DNA of 64,000 bases from an uncultured Allomuricauda sp. (GTDB taxonomy: Bacteria; Bacteroidota; Bacteroidia; Flavobacteriales; Flavobacteriaceae). The stretch is from NCBI RefSeq assembly GCF_947499585.1, contig NZ_CANMOO010000003.1, positions 1 through 64,000 on the forward strand, written 5' to 3'. Under the pieces are notes generated by a model. That model searched no databases. It was not told the DNA's origin and saw only the letters and a program-made list of their open reading frames with translations. Shown piece after piece: positions 45,123 to 54,642 of this stretch. The translations under genes and the position numbers were made by a program. Each line of letters begins with the position of its first letter. The first letter of the stretch is position 1.

Positions 45123-48083
45123 ATGAAAACCAACCTTTGCTTTTTAATTACCTTCTTGTTGTATTCCTTGAGTTGGGGTCAGGAAACTCCTCAAATAGAT
45201 TCGTTAAAGAGACTTCTAAAACAAAAGATAGGGCCGGCAGAAACCGTTGAGATTACAAATGAACTCTTTGAGTTGTATTTGTATACTTCTTTGGATTCTG
45301 CCGACTTTTATCGCAAGCGTATTGGAGAGGTTTCCATAAAAAATTCTTATCAAGAGGGGAGCTATTTTTATAATTCCCAAAGCGGAAGGTTCTATTTTGC
45401 AAAGTCAGATTTAGATAGTGCTTTTTTTTACATCAAAGCAGCTGCTAGCATAGCAGAAAAATTGGGAAATAAAGCCTACATGGCTGATAATTATAAAAAA
45501 ATATCTATTATTTATGATGTTTGGCGAAATGATTCCCTTTCTCTAAAATTCATCAATAAAGCTTTGGCAAGTGCTAAGGAGACAGACGATTGGCGTCTGC
45601 TATCCTCTATATACGTAGCACTTGGAAATAGAAGTTTTCAATTCACACAATACCCTGAAGCACTATCCTATTACCTAAAATTGGATTCTATCTACACTGC
45701 CCAAAATAGCTTAGATAAATCCTTGGCTGCGGCATACTCTAATATTGGTCTCATTTATTCAGAACTTAAAGACTCACGTGCAGTAAGGTACATGAAAAAG
45801 AGTATTGAGGTGTACCAAAAATTAGGACATGAAGAAGGAGTACATTATGGAGAAGCGGCTTTGGGCATTCATTATGAACTTCAGGGTAATTGTAAAACAT
45901 CAATACAACATTTGTTAAGGGCAAAAGACTTTTATGAGGAATATGAGGATGCCAACATGCTTGCAGAAATATACATGAGACTGGGCAGCTGTTATTTGGA
46001 GGAAGATATAGAGAAAGCTGAAGAATATCTTTTAAAAAGTAATGTGCTTTCAGAAGACGCGCAACGGATTACATTTTTGGCTACCAATAATACGGCGTTG
46101 GGCGACCTTTATAGTGCCAGAAAAGAATATCGTAAAGCAATATCGCACTATAATAAAACAATTGAAATAGGAAGTGGTTTAGAGAATAACAAATCAGAGG
46201 GACTTAATGTTTTGGCGGCGTATAAAGGTTTGATAGCTACTTATACGAAAATGAAGGATTTTGAGGCAGCCGTTGTAGCCTATGAAAAAAGAGCCGTTTT
46301 AGAGGATAGTATCAGAAGGTATCAAAATCATTTGGTGGTTGAAGAACTAGAGAAGAAATACCAAACAGAAAAAAAGGAACAGGAAATAGAGTTGCTTACT
46401 TCACAAGCGGAATTGGAAAATCAAAAATCTAAAAATGAGAAAAGTCTTTTTATTGCGGGCATATTAATATTGGGGCTCGCGGTTATTGCTTTATTTATTC
46501 TTTTTCGGAACAAGAAGCGTACAAATGATAAGCTTAGGCAGTTGGAGGCTGCCAAATCTAGGTTTTTTGCAAATATTTCCCATGAATTTCGTACCCCTCT
46601 TACCCTTATCTCTGGGCCGGTAGCACATCAATTGTCAAAAGAACGATTATCATCTGATGATAAAACAGACTTGGGTTTAATTCAACGAAATGCAAATAGA
46701 TTGTTGAGTTTGGTCGATCAGCTTTTGGATTTGTCCAAGATTGAGGCTGGACGTAGAAAACTAAAATTATCAAAAGGAAATCTGGATTTATTTCTTAAAC
46801 ATCTTGTTGAGCCTTTCAGTTACCAATCTGCTCGTAAAAACCTAACCTTTAATACTGACATTAATCTTCCTGATCAAGCTTGGTTTGATCGAGATTTAGT
46901 AGAAAAAATAGTGGGAAACCTCCTGTCAAACGCACTTAAATACAGCGATAAAAATGGTAACATTGATTTTAAAGCAGAGGTTGTTAACGATGAGGTGCGA
47001 ATCAGTGTTATCAACGAAAATGAAAACTTGACCGAAAAAGAATTACCTAAGTTGTTTGATCGTTTCTATCAGAATAGCTCGATCAATCAAGGTTTCGGCA
47101 TAGGGTTATCTTTGGTAAAGGAGTTGTCCCATTTATCTCATGGAGAAGTTAAGGCAGATAAACCTAGTCCGGGAACTTTAAGGTTTAGTGTGACTTTACC
47201 CATATCCAAGAATGCATTTACCAAAGAAGAATTAGCCTCGGCAAGTGATCTTTTAGAAAAGTCTAGAACCGAAATCAATACAGAAATCATTCCCCAACCT
47301 GAAGAAGAAGTACAATCTAATGATGAATCCCTGCCGTTGCTACTAATAGTTGATGATAATGAAGAGATTAGACTTTTTATACAATCATTATTGAAAAACG
47401 ATTATCGTGTACTGCAGGCAGAAAATGGAAAAGAAGGAGTGGATGTGGCATTTGAGACAATACCAGATTTGATAGTTTCTGATATTATGATGCCTGTAGA
47501 AGATGGAATTTATTTAAGTAACAGTCTAAAATCGGATGAGCGAACCTCTCATATCCCAATTGTTCTACTAACAGCCAAATCAGCTGAAGAAGATGAACTG
47601 GCAGGACTTAAAACTGGTGCAGATGCTTATATGATAAAACCCTTCAAGGAAGAAAAATTAAGAGTAGTCATTGAAAAATTGATTGCTTCCAGAACAGCCA
47701 TTCAGGAAAAATTCAGTCAGCAAGTGTTTCTTAAACCACACGAAATTGAACTAACGTCTATAGATGCTCAATTGCTTAAAAGAATTCAAACCATACTTGA
47801 TGACCAATTGACAGATCCAGATTTTAGCGCGAAAGTGTTTTCTGATCAGATAGGGTTAAGTCGAATGCATTTGCATAGGAAATTAAAAGCTCTAACAGGA
47901 TTTTCCACCACAGAATTTATTAGAGCCCAACGGCTGAAACTTGCAGCTCAACTTCTAAAAGATGGAGGTGTAAATATCTCAGAAATTGGATACACTGTTG
48001 GGTTTAATCAACCAGCATATTTCTCCACTTGTTTTAAACAGTATTTTGGGTGCTCACCTTCAGAGTATACCGAGGCCAAGTAA
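45123..48083 (+). CDS. TPR hybrid histidine kinase with receiver and AraC domains
   Basis: I chose the ATG at 45123 (MKTNLCFLITFLLYSLSWGQ), a good signal peptide; the frame is open 17 codons further. The 986-residue product starts with periplasmic TPR repeats (about 40-400), then a short coiled coil and one membrane segment (about 440-460). Next are a HisKA domain with His 487 (NISHEFRTPLTL), an ATPase with NLLSNALKYS and GFGIGLSLVKEL, a receiver with Asp 787 (VSDIMMPVEDG), and a C-terminal AraC domain ending in GFNQPAYFSTCFKQYFGCSP. Sensor, kinase and DNA-binding parts are in one chain, as in hybrid two-component systems. By position it probably controls the GntP/RidA/dipeptidase genes that follow. 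Confidence 0.92.
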   Translation: MKTNLCFLITFLLYSLSWGQETPQIDSLKRLLKQKIGPAETVEITNELFELYLYTSLDSADFYRKRIGEVSIKNSYQEGSYFYNSQSGRFYFAKSDLDSAFFYIKAAASIAEKLGNKAYMADNYKKISIIYDVWRNDSLSLKFINKALASAKETDDWRLLSSIYVALGNRSFQFTQYPEALSYYLKLDSIYTAQNSLDKSLAAAYSNIGLIYSELKDSRAVRYMKKSIEVYQKLGHEEGVHYGEAALGIHYELQGNCKTSIQHLLRAKDFYEEYEDANMLAEIYMRLGSCYLEEDIEKAEEYLLKSNVLSEDAQRITFLATNNTALGDLYSARKEYRKAISHYNKTIEIGSGLENNKSEGLNVLAAYKGLIATYTKMKDFEAAVVAYEKRAVLEDSIRRYQNHLVVEELEKKYQTEKKEQEIELLTSQAELENQKSKNEKSLFIAGILILGLAVIALFILFRNKKRTNDKLRQLEAAKSRFFANISHEFRTPLTLISGPVAHQLSKERLSSDDKTDLGLIQRNANRLLSLVDQLLDLSKIEAGRRKLKLSKGNLDLFLKHLVEPFSYQSARKNLTFNTDINLPDQAWFDRDLVEKIVGNLLSNALKYSDKNGNIDFKAEVVNDEVRISVINENENLTEKELPKLFDRFYQNSSINQGFGIGLSLVKELSHLSHGEVKADKPSPGTLRFSVTLPISKNAFTKEELASASDLLEKSRTEINTEIIPQPEEEVQSNDESLPLLLIVDDNEEIRLFIQSLLKNDYRVLQAENGKEGVDVAFETIPDLIVSDIMMPVEDGIYLSNSLKSDERTSHIPIVLLTAKSAEEDELAGLKTGADAYMIKPFKEEKLRVVIEKLIASRTAIQEKFSQQVFLKPHEIELTSIDAQLLKRIQTILDDQLTDPDFSAKVFSDQIGLSRMHLHRKLKALTGFSTTEFIRAQRLKLAAQLLKDGGVNISEIGYTVGFNQPAYFSTCFKQYFGCSPSEYTEAK

Positions 48084-48320
48084 TAAAACCATTAAAGACG
48101 CTTTTTTCGGTTTGGGCGGAATAAGGTCTTGTTTTTTAAAGCTTATGATATAGACTTTTAGCTAATTTTATTAATCGGTTGATGTTTTGTAAACGCTGAA
48201 AACTGATATTTTATGGTAACATCACAATATTCGCCTTTTTTGATAGTAATCCGCGTTAGATTATTGGTGGTTTTTTGCTCCTGAATTCTTACATTTATAA
48301 TCGACCAATAACCAAAATTT

Positions 48321-49634
48321 ATGCCCATTGTTTTTGTTGTATTAGGAATACTTCTATTATTTCTACTCATTGCAAAATTTAAACTCAACGCTTTTCTTTC
48401 CTTTATAATTGTATCCTTATTTGTAGGAATATCCCAAAATATGGACTTGGAAGGTCTTGTTAAATCCATCCAGACGGGCATTGGGAATACGCTTGGTTTT
48501 TTGGTGTTGATTTTAGGTCTAGGTGCTATGTTAGGGAAACTGGTGGCGGATAGTGGCGCAGCCCAGCAAATTACCACAAAATTAGTAGAAGCTTTCGGGG
48601 TTAAATATGTACAATGGGCGGTAGTCTTAACTGGATTTATTGTGGGTATTCCCATGTTTTATTCTGTTGGCTTTGTAATATTGATTCCTTTGGTATTTAC
48701 CATTGCAATGTCAACAGGTCTTCCATTATTATATGTTGGGTTACCTATGCTCACATCTTTGTCTGTAACCCATGGATATCTGCCACCGCATCCAGCTCCA
48801 TCGGCTATTGCTGCAATGTTTAATGCCAGTATCGGGAAAACCATGATTTATGGTATTATTATAGCAATTCCCGCAATTGTAATAGCAGGCCCTCTTTTTG
48901 CTCGAACAATAAAAAAAATAGAGGCTAAACCTTTGAAAGAATTTTACAATCCTGTTATCATAAAAGATGAGTATTTACCAAGTGTAGCGGTTAGTATAAT
49001 GACTGCTTTATTACCTATAATATTAATTGGTTTCTCCATTGCGGTAGATCAATTTATGCAAGAAAGTATCATTAAGACTATTCTTGTCTTCTTGGGGAAC
49101 CCGGTCATTGCGATGTTAATCTCCGTGTTGGTAGCGATTTATACATTGGGCTTGGCAAGAGGTAAAAAGATGATAGCGGTGATGGATTCTCTATCCAGCT
49201 CAGTATCCAGTATCACTATGATTCTGTTGATTATTGCAGGGGCAGGTGCTCTTAAAGAAGTACTGGTAGATAGTGGCGTGAGCGATTACATTGCGGATTT
49301 ATTAAAAGGATCTAGTGTATCTCCTTTGATTTTAGCTTGGCTGATTACAACAGCCATACGGGTTTGTGTTGGTTCTGCAACAGTTGCTGGATTGACAGCG
49401 GCCGGCATTGTACTTCCATTGGCATCAGGAACAGGTGTAAATACAGAACTTATGGTATTGGCCATTGGCTCGGGAAGTCTAATGTTATCCCATGTGAACG
49501 ATACTGGTTTTTGGTTGTTCAAAGAATATTTCAACCTAACGGTCAAAGAAACACTATCTACGTGGACGGTAATGGAAACTTTGGTTGGTGTAATTGGGCT
49601 ATTGGGAGTATTAACACTGAATATGTTTATTTAA
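48321..49634 (+). CDS. GntP-family permease
   Basis: A 437-residue inner-membrane carrier with about 12 segments. GntP signs are LGLGAMLGKLVADSGAAQQIT near 70-90, GIPMFYSVGFVILIPLVF, and HGYLPPHPAPSAIA, which is strongly conserved in this family, with GSGSLMLSHVNDTGFWLFKEYF near the end. Members carry gluconate, other sugar acids, or D-serine (DsdX). The next two genes encode RidA and an M19 dipeptidase rather than a gluconate kinase, so an amino-acid or peptide-like substrate is more likely than gluconate. It precedes RidA by 11 bases. Confidence 0.92.
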   Translation: MPIVFVVLGILLLFLLIAKFKLNAFLSFIIVSLFVGISQNMDLEGLVKSIQTGIGNTLGFLVLILGLGAMLGKLVADSGAAQQITTKLVEAFGVKYVQWAVVLTGFIVGIPMFYSVGFVILIPLVFTIAMSTGLPLLYVGLPMLTSLSVTHGYLPPHPAPSAIAAMFNASIGKTMIYGIIIAIPAIVIAGPLFARTIKKIEAKPLKEFYNPVIIKDEYLPSVAVSIMTALLPIILIGFSIAVDQFMQESIIKTILVFLGNPVIAMLISVLVAIYTLGLARGKKMIAVMDSLSSSVSSITMILLIIAGAGALKEVLVDSGVSDYIADLLKGSSVSPLILAWLITTAIRVCVGSATVAGLTAAGIVLPLASGTGVNTELMVLAIGSGSLMLSHVNDTGFWLFKEYFNLTVKETLSTWTVMETLVGVIGLLGVLTLNMFI

Positions 49635-49645
49635 TTTTTAAAATA

Positions 49646-50110
49646 ATGGATAATTTACCTTCAGAAAGAATAAAAGAATTAGGACTTCAATTTCCGCCTG
49701 CTCCTAAACCCCTTGGAGTTTATAAGCCACTGTTGGTAGTGGACAACTTTCTATACATTTCTGGACAAGGCCCCATTAATCTAGATGGTACTTTAATGGT
49801 GGGTCGCGCTGGAGATGACCTAAACGAAGATGAAGCTAAATTGGCAGCTCGCCAAGTTGGACTAACCATGTTATCTACCATTCAAACACATTTTGGCAGT
49901 TTGGATAAAATAAAACGGGTGGTCAAAGTTTTAGGAATGGTTAATTCTACTCCAAATTTTGGAAGGCAACCCTATGTTGTAAATGGGTTCAGTGAACTTA
50001 TGGCTGATGTGTTCGGAAAAGAAAACGGCATTGGAGTCAGAAGTGCAGTTGGCATGATGTTGCCAGACAATATTCCCGTTGAAGTAGAGGCTATGTTCCA
50101 GTTGCATTAA
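49646..50110 (+). CDS. RidA/YjgF-family enamine deaminase
   Basis: I chose the ATG at 49646 (MDNLPSERIK); the frame is open far upstream, but that part overlaps the permease in another frame and is a shadow. The 154-residue protein carries SGQGPINLDG near 39-48 and VRSAVGMMLP near 131-140, where Arg 132 matches the arginine that binds the carboxylate in RidA. The longer-than-usual N-terminus fits the subgroup found with amino-acid catabolism genes. RidA proteins hydrolyse reactive enamine/imine intermediates to ketoacids. Its place between a GntP carrier and a dipeptidase supports degradation of an amino-acid derivative. Confidence 0.9.
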   Translation: MDNLPSERIKELGLQFPPAPKPLGVYKPLLVVDNFLYISGQGPINLDGTLMVGRAGDDLNEDEAKLAARQVGLTMLSTIQTHFGSLDKIKRVVKVLGMVNSTPNFGRQPYVVNGFSELMADVFGKENGIGVRSAVGMMLPDNIPVEVEAMFQLH

Positions 50111-50158
50111 AGCAACAAAAGAAGGGCTGCGTAATATTTTTACTATAAATACCCAACT

Positions 50159-51229
50159 ATGTTCGTATTCGATGCTCATTTAGATTTGGCCATGAACGCT
50201 TTGGAGTGGAACAGGGATTTGACCTGGACTGTTGAAGACATTAGAAAGAGCGAAGCAGGAATGATCGATAAACCCGATAGAGGAAAAAACACGGTCTCCT
50301 TGCCGGCAATGCGAAAAAGCAATGTTGGTCTCTGCGTAGCAACACAAATTGCTCGTTACGTAAAAAGAGGAAGTCCATTACCAGGTTGGAACTCACCGCA
50401 CCAAGCTTGGGCACAAACCCAGGGTCAATTTGCCTGGTACAAGGCTATGGAAGAAATTGGTGAGATGGTGCAAATTACCAATATAAAAGAGTTAAAAACG
50501 CATATGGCACTTTGGGAACGTGGTGCTAGTGACTCCAAAAAACCAATTGGATACATACTTAGCTTGGAAGGCGCAGATTCAATTGTTACCATAGACCATC
50601 TAGAAAAATCCCATGAAATGGGGTTAAGGGCTATTGGTCCTGCGCATTATGGGCCAGGGACATATGCACATGGCACTGACTCCATCGGAGGAATTGGCAC
50701 TAAAGGGAAAGAACTTCTCAAAAAAATTGAAGAACTCAATCTTATTTTAGATGCTACCCACCTATGTGATATGAGTTTTTGGGAAACGATGAAAATTTAC
50801 AATGGGCCAGTTTGGGCAAGCCATAACAATTGCCGAAAATTTGTGAACCACAATAGGCAGTTTTCAGATGAGCAAATCAATGAACTTATTCGTAGAAAAG
50901 CGGTCATAGGCATTGCTCTTGATGCATGGATGATGGTTCCAAATTGGATAAGGGGAAAATCTACCCCAAAAGATATGGGGGTTACTTTGAACCAAATGGT
51001 AGATAATATTGATCACATATGCCAATTGGCCGGGAATTCGTTGCATGTAGGCATCGGAACCGATCTTGATGGAGCATTTGGCAAAGAACAAACTCCAGAT
51101 GACCTTAATACTATAGCTGATTTGCAGAAAATTCCTGTTTTACTATCCAAAAGAGGTTATTCAGATGGTGATGTCAAAAATATAATGCACCTCAATTTCA
51201 TAAAATTCCTTGAAAGAGCTTGGAATTAA
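50159..51229 (+). CDS. Membrane-dipeptidase family (M19) zinc hydrolase
   Basis: A 356-residue protein with no obvious signal peptide. M19 metal-ligand motifs are in order: DAHLDLAMN near the start (His-x-Asp), LSLEGADSI with the bridging Glu, DATHLCDMSFW and ASHNNCRKFVNHNRQFSD with the two His, and GTDLDGAFG near 300, which holds the Asp at the end of the barrel. Renal dipeptidase relatives cleave dipeptides, often with a D-residue. Given the RidA and GntP neighbours, a D-amino-acid dipeptide or an N-acyl amino acid is plausible; the substrate is not settled by sequence. It follows RidA by 48 bases. Confidence 0.9.
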   Translation: MFVFDAHLDLAMNALEWNRDLTWTVEDIRKSEAGMIDKPDRGKNTVSLPAMRKSNVGLCVATQIARYVKRGSPLPGWNSPHQAWAQTQGQFAWYKAMEEIGEMVQITNIKELKTHMALWERGASDSKKPIGYILSLEGADSIVTIDHLEKSHEMGLRAIGPAHYGPGTYAHGTDSIGGIGTKGKELLKKIEELNLILDATHLCDMSFWETMKIYNGPVWASHNNCRKFVNHNRQFSDEQINELIRRKAVIGIALDAWMMVPNWIRGKSTPKDMGVTLNQMVDNIDHICQLAGNSLHVGIGTDLDGAFGKEQTPDDLNTIADLQKIPVLLSKRGYSDGDVKNIMHLNFIKFLERAWN

Positions 51230-51385
51230 TCCATCACAAGATATTCGAACTGGTTTAATGGAGGCACATGAAAACAATTAGTCATTTTGCTATGCTTTAG
51301 GTTTTTCTGTTATTTTAAGCATCATTTTTGATTAAAGAAAACAAATATGGATAGCTTAGACCTGAAAATATTAAGTAATTGCTAA

Positions 51386-52519
51386 ATGATCAAATTCCAT
51401 GTAAACATTATACAGCTTCTTAGTTTTACAGCAATAATCACTGGCTTAGTTTTTTCCTTTTTATTACTTGTAAAGAAAGATAATAGAACAGCCAATAAAT
51501 TTCTTTTGTTACTCCTCATTTCTTTGAGCAGTACATTGCTGACTAGTCTATTTCTGGAATTTAATCTTTATAGAACTAATGAATGGCTTCATTACCTACC
51601 TTTTACAATGACATATTGGATAGGCCCTGCCTTTTATTTTTACATTAGATGTCTTATTCAACCAGACTCAAGATTTCATCCTAAACATCTATGGCATTTT
51701 GCACCACTCTTCCTAAATTATATGCATGGATTTTACCACATTTCATTCGAAAATGTAGACTACAGCCAAAAACTACACAACTTTACAGAATCAATAGGGT
51801 TTTATGCCATACCGGTAATTTTTATCTATTTAGCAATAGCGTATAAGAGTCTTGGAAAATACAACTCATCCTTGCTGAATCATGTGTCCACTATAGATAA
51901 TCTAACCCTTAGCTGGATAAAACAGCTCATTAGAGTTTTGTCATTTTCTTTTTTGGCAATAATACTATTTCAGTTGGTGGACTATGAAGTGCTCATAGAT
52001 TATACAGTGGAATACAATCAAGGACGTTTATTTTCCTATCGCTGGGTTACCCAGCTCATTTTGATATTTACAATCTATTGGTTAAGCATAAGGGGTTTTG
52101 GGCAAGCTCAAATTTATAATCCGCTTATAAAAGCTGATTTTATTGTTGATGATAAAGACTATTCCAAACCCGTAGCCGTTTTGAAAAGTCTAATGAAAAA
52201 CGAAAAACTTTTTTTGAACCCTGAATTAAACTTAGCAATGTTGAGCTCCCAATCTGGACTTACCGAAAAAGAGATATCACTTGCCTTAAATAGAAAGTTG
52301 AAAAAGAACTTTTATTACTTTGTAAATGAATATAGGGTAGATGAGGTAAAAAAACGTCTTGGAAATTCTAAGTATGAGAATCTTAAAATCATGAGCATTG
52401 CCTATGATTGCGGATTTAATTCTAAGGCAACTTTTAATAGGATTTTTAAGAAATTTACAAAAGAATCTCCCAAAGCCTTTCGAAACAGCTATCAAAATTT
52501 TATTCCGCTTCAAGATTAA
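51386..52519 (+). CDS. Membrane-bound AraC-family regulator
   Basis: A 377-residue protein with a seven-segment membrane half (about 1-245) and a cytoplasmic AraC helix-turn-helix domain at the C-terminus (about 290-373; SQSGLTEKEISLALNRKL, then IMSIAYDCGFNSKATFNRIFKKFTKESPKAFR). This 7TM-AraC design is common in Flavobacteriaceae and resembles the gene at 58697-59824. The membrane half could sense a lipophilic or envelope signal. No target is evident; the nearest neighbours are the dipeptidase cluster before it and the beta-lactamase-like gene after it. Confidence 0.9.
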   Translation: MIKFHVNIIQLLSFTAIITGLVFSFLLLVKKDNRTANKFLLLLLISLSSTLLTSLFLEFNLYRTNEWLHYLPFTMTYWIGPAFYFYIRCLIQPDSRFHPKHLWHFAPLFLNYMHGFYHISFENVDYSQKLHNFTESIGFYAIPVIFIYLAIAYKSLGKYNSSLLNHVSTIDNLTLSWIKQLIRVLSFSFLAIILFQLVDYEVLIDYTVEYNQGRLFSYRWVTQLILIFTIYWLSIRGFGQAQIYNPLIKADFIVDDKDYSKPVAVLKSLMKNEKLFLNPELNLAMLSSQSGLTEKEISLALNRKLKKNFYYFVNEYRVDEVKKRLGNSKYENLKIMSIAYDCGFNSKATFNRIFKKFTKESPKAFRNSYQNFIPLQD

Positions 52520-52547
52520 GTCTCAATAAGTTTTGTGAGACGTTTTT
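52520..52547 (+). terminator. Terminator after the AraC regulator
   Basis: Arms GTCTCA (52520-52525) and TGAGAC (52536-52541) with a 10-base loop, then GTTTTT. It begins at the base after the regulator's stop. Confidence 0.7.
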
Positions 52548-52753
52548 GCTGTTGATCTTTTTTACTTTGGATCATTTGAAATACGGAAATGTCATAGAAC
52601 TCTTTTGTATTCCCGAAACATTTTCTAACAAAAAAAATAAAGATGAACCTGAAATAGGTCGATATAACAAGTACTCACTATTTAGATTTTGAAGATGAGG
52701 TGATTATTAAAATGATAACGGAAAAATTAAAGAATTGACTAAAGAAATTTAAA

Positions 52754-53947
52754 ATGAAAAAACTGAAAAAAATTGGGATTGGCACTATTTTGATAATCAC
52801 CATCTTTTTGTCCACACTTTTAATATATCAATATGATCTCTTCAAAAGGTTATTGGAGAGAGGTCCCGGCTATACTTATGCCGAAGCTTCAAATTGTAAT
52901 GGACAGGACTCTGGAATTATTGCCAATGGCCTTTATTCCAAATCTGTGTCCATGGCTAAAGATAGTTTGAGAATTCTAAAAAGAAAATATAGGATTCCTG
53001 GATTGGCTATTTGTGTTGCCGTCAACAATGAAATTATTTGGAATGAGGGATTTGGATGTGAAAACGTGGAATATAACTTTCCTGTGACAACTTCCTCTTT
53101 ATTCAGAATCGGAAGTATATCCAAAAGTATGACAGGAATTGCGTTGGGAAAATTATTGGATGATCAAAAGCTAGACCTAAATGAAACTTTAAGTAATGTT
53201 TTGCCTTCTTTTCCCAAGAAAAAATATGAAATAAGAATTAAGGATTTAGCCTCGCACCAAAGTGGTGTTCGCGGATATAAAGGTTTGGAGATGTTGTCCA
53301 ATAAGTCTTACAAAAATGTATATGAAGCAATGAATATATTCAAAGAGGATGATTTACTTTTTGAGCCAAGAACCAAATATGAATACAGTACCTATAATTA
53401 TTCGATTCTAAGCGGAGTTGTAGAAAAAATTGCGGGCAAAGAGTATTTAGAATTTATGGAGGAAGAAATTTTTATGCCGTTGGGGATGAAAGATACTAAA
53501 CCTGATAAAAAATATCTCAATAGTATAGGTTATAGTTCTTCAATTACAAAAAATGAAATAAGGAAAGCCATAGGGGTAGATTTAAGTAATAAATGGGCAG
53601 GTGGTGGCTTTCTGTCCACTCCTAGAGATTTGACCTTGATGTTTACGAAATTGGACACTCTGTTAACACGGTCATCTCAAAATATACTTTTTGAGTCGCA
53701 AAAGTTAAAGAATGGGAAAGACACAGGATATGGATTAGGTTATAGAAAAACATACTTTACCAAATCAAAAAAAACAGTAATTCATCATGGCGGAAGTTCA
53801 GTTGGTGGTCGTTCTTTTGTATTAAAGGTACTTGAGGATAATATCGTTGTTGCAATTTGCGCCAATAGTGATACTGGTTTATTGCGCCCAAATAATTATG
53901 GGTTGATAGAGGTATTTAACATTGCAAAACTTTTTCATAGCGATTAG
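52754..53947 (+). CDS. Serine hydrolase of the beta-lactamase/penicillin-binding family
   Basis: A 397-residue protein with one N-terminal membrane segment (about 8-27) anchoring a periplasmic domain. The class C beta-lactamase-like motifs are present: SISK at 121-124 (Ser nucleophile and Lys), STYNYS (Tyr-x-Asn type), and HHGGSSVGG near the C-terminus in place of KTG. Such proteins include esterases, peptidases and D-aminopeptidases as well as beta-lactamases, and antibiotic resistance cannot be inferred. It converges with the LytTR regulator gene, with only 3 bases between the stops. Confidence 0.88.
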   Translation: MKKLKKIGIGTILIITIFLSTLLIYQYDLFKRLLERGPGYTYAEASNCNGQDSGIIANGLYSKSVSMAKDSLRILKRKYRIPGLAICVAVNNEIIWNEGFGCENVEYNFPVTTSSLFRIGSISKSMTGIALGKLLDDQKLDLNETLSNVLPSFPKKKYEIRIKDLASHQSGVRGYKGLEMLSNKSYKNVYEAMNIFKEDDLLFEPRTKYEYSTYNYSILSGVVEKIAGKEYLEFMEEEIFMPLGMKDTKPDKKYLNSIGYSSSITKNEIRKAIGVDLSNKWAGGGFLSTPRDLTLMFTKLDTLLTRSSQNILFESQKLKNGKDTGYGLGYRKTYFTKSKKTVIHHGGSSVGGRSFVLKVLEDNIVVAICANSDTGLLRPNNYGLIEVFNIAKLFHSD

Positions 53948-53950
53948 ACA

Positions 53951-54640
53951 TTATTTCATATTTAAAATAGAGATCAACTTTTCTTTATACTTTTTCCCAA
54001 TAGGTATTTTTTCTCCCTTTATAAGGAGATGATTTGACTCTATTGATTCTATGCTGTTTAGTGAAATGATAAAAGATCTGTGTATTTGTATAAAATAGTG
54101 AGGAAGTTTGTTAAGAGCATCAGAGATACTTTCTCTTACCATGATTCTTTTTCCTTCATTTATATTGTAAAACATGTAGTTGCCCTGTTTTTCTAGATAT
54201 AGAATATTTCCAGGATTAACCCTGTGCATTATATGTCCACTCTTAAGATTAATGCTTTTATTTTCGAAAAGTGACAAAGGTTCTTTGTTATCGGTATTTT
54301 TTATTTTTACAATGGCCTTTAAGAATCTTTCAAAGGATATTGGCTTGAGTAAATAATCTAAAGCATTTAACTCATAACTTTCTACTGCATACTCCGAATA
54401 GGCAGTGGTGAATATTATCTTAGTGCTTGGTTTTATTGTCTTAGCTAGCGATATGCCCGATAATTTTGGCATGTTTATGTCCAATAATAAAAGGTCTACT
54501 TGGTTATATTGTATAAAACCTAATCCGTCAAGTGGATTTCTGAATGATTCAAGGCAATTAAGAAAGGGCAGTCTTTCAATATAATTTTTTAATAATTCAA
54601 TCGCCTTAGGCTCATCGTCAATGATAACAACTTGTAACAT
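53951..54640 (-). CDS. LytTR-family response regulator (second pair)
   Basis: A 229-residue protein with a receiver domain (acidic IIDDEP, Asp 54 in LLLDINMP, Lys in LLKPISF) and a LytTR DNA-binding domain (about 135-228; MHRVNPGNILYLEKQGNYMF, PHYFIQIHRSFIISLNSI). It follows its kinase by 2 bases. The pair is not obviously linked to a target operon; the DinB-like gene divergent from the kinase and the regulators around it are candidates. Confidence 0.92.
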   Translation of the reverse strand: MLQVVIIDDEPKAIELLKNYIERLPFLNCLESFRNPLDGLGFIQYNQVDLLLLDINMPKLSGISLAKTIKPSTKIIFTTAYSEYAVESYELNALDYLLKPISFERFLKAIVKIKNTDNKEPLSLFENKSINLKSGHIMHRVNPGNILYLEKQGNYMFYNINEGKRIMVRESISDALNKLPHYFIQIHRSFIISLNSIESIESNHLLIKGEKIPIGKKYKEKLISILNMK

Positions 54641-54642
54641 AA

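Noticed and set aside
48321-49634. Gluconate utilization operon
   Set aside because: The permease family fits, but no gluconate kinase, dehydratase or GntR-type regulator is present; the neighbours point to an amino-acid-like substrate.
49337-49645. Long upstream extension of the RidA frame
   Set aside because: It overlaps the GntP permease in another frame and reads as low-complexity shadow; the RidA start at 49646 gives the family N-terminus.
52754-53947. Antibiotic-resistance beta-lactamase
   Set aside because: The SxxK and YxN motifs are shared with many esterases and peptidases, and HHGG replaces the KTG motif; resistance cannot be claimed.
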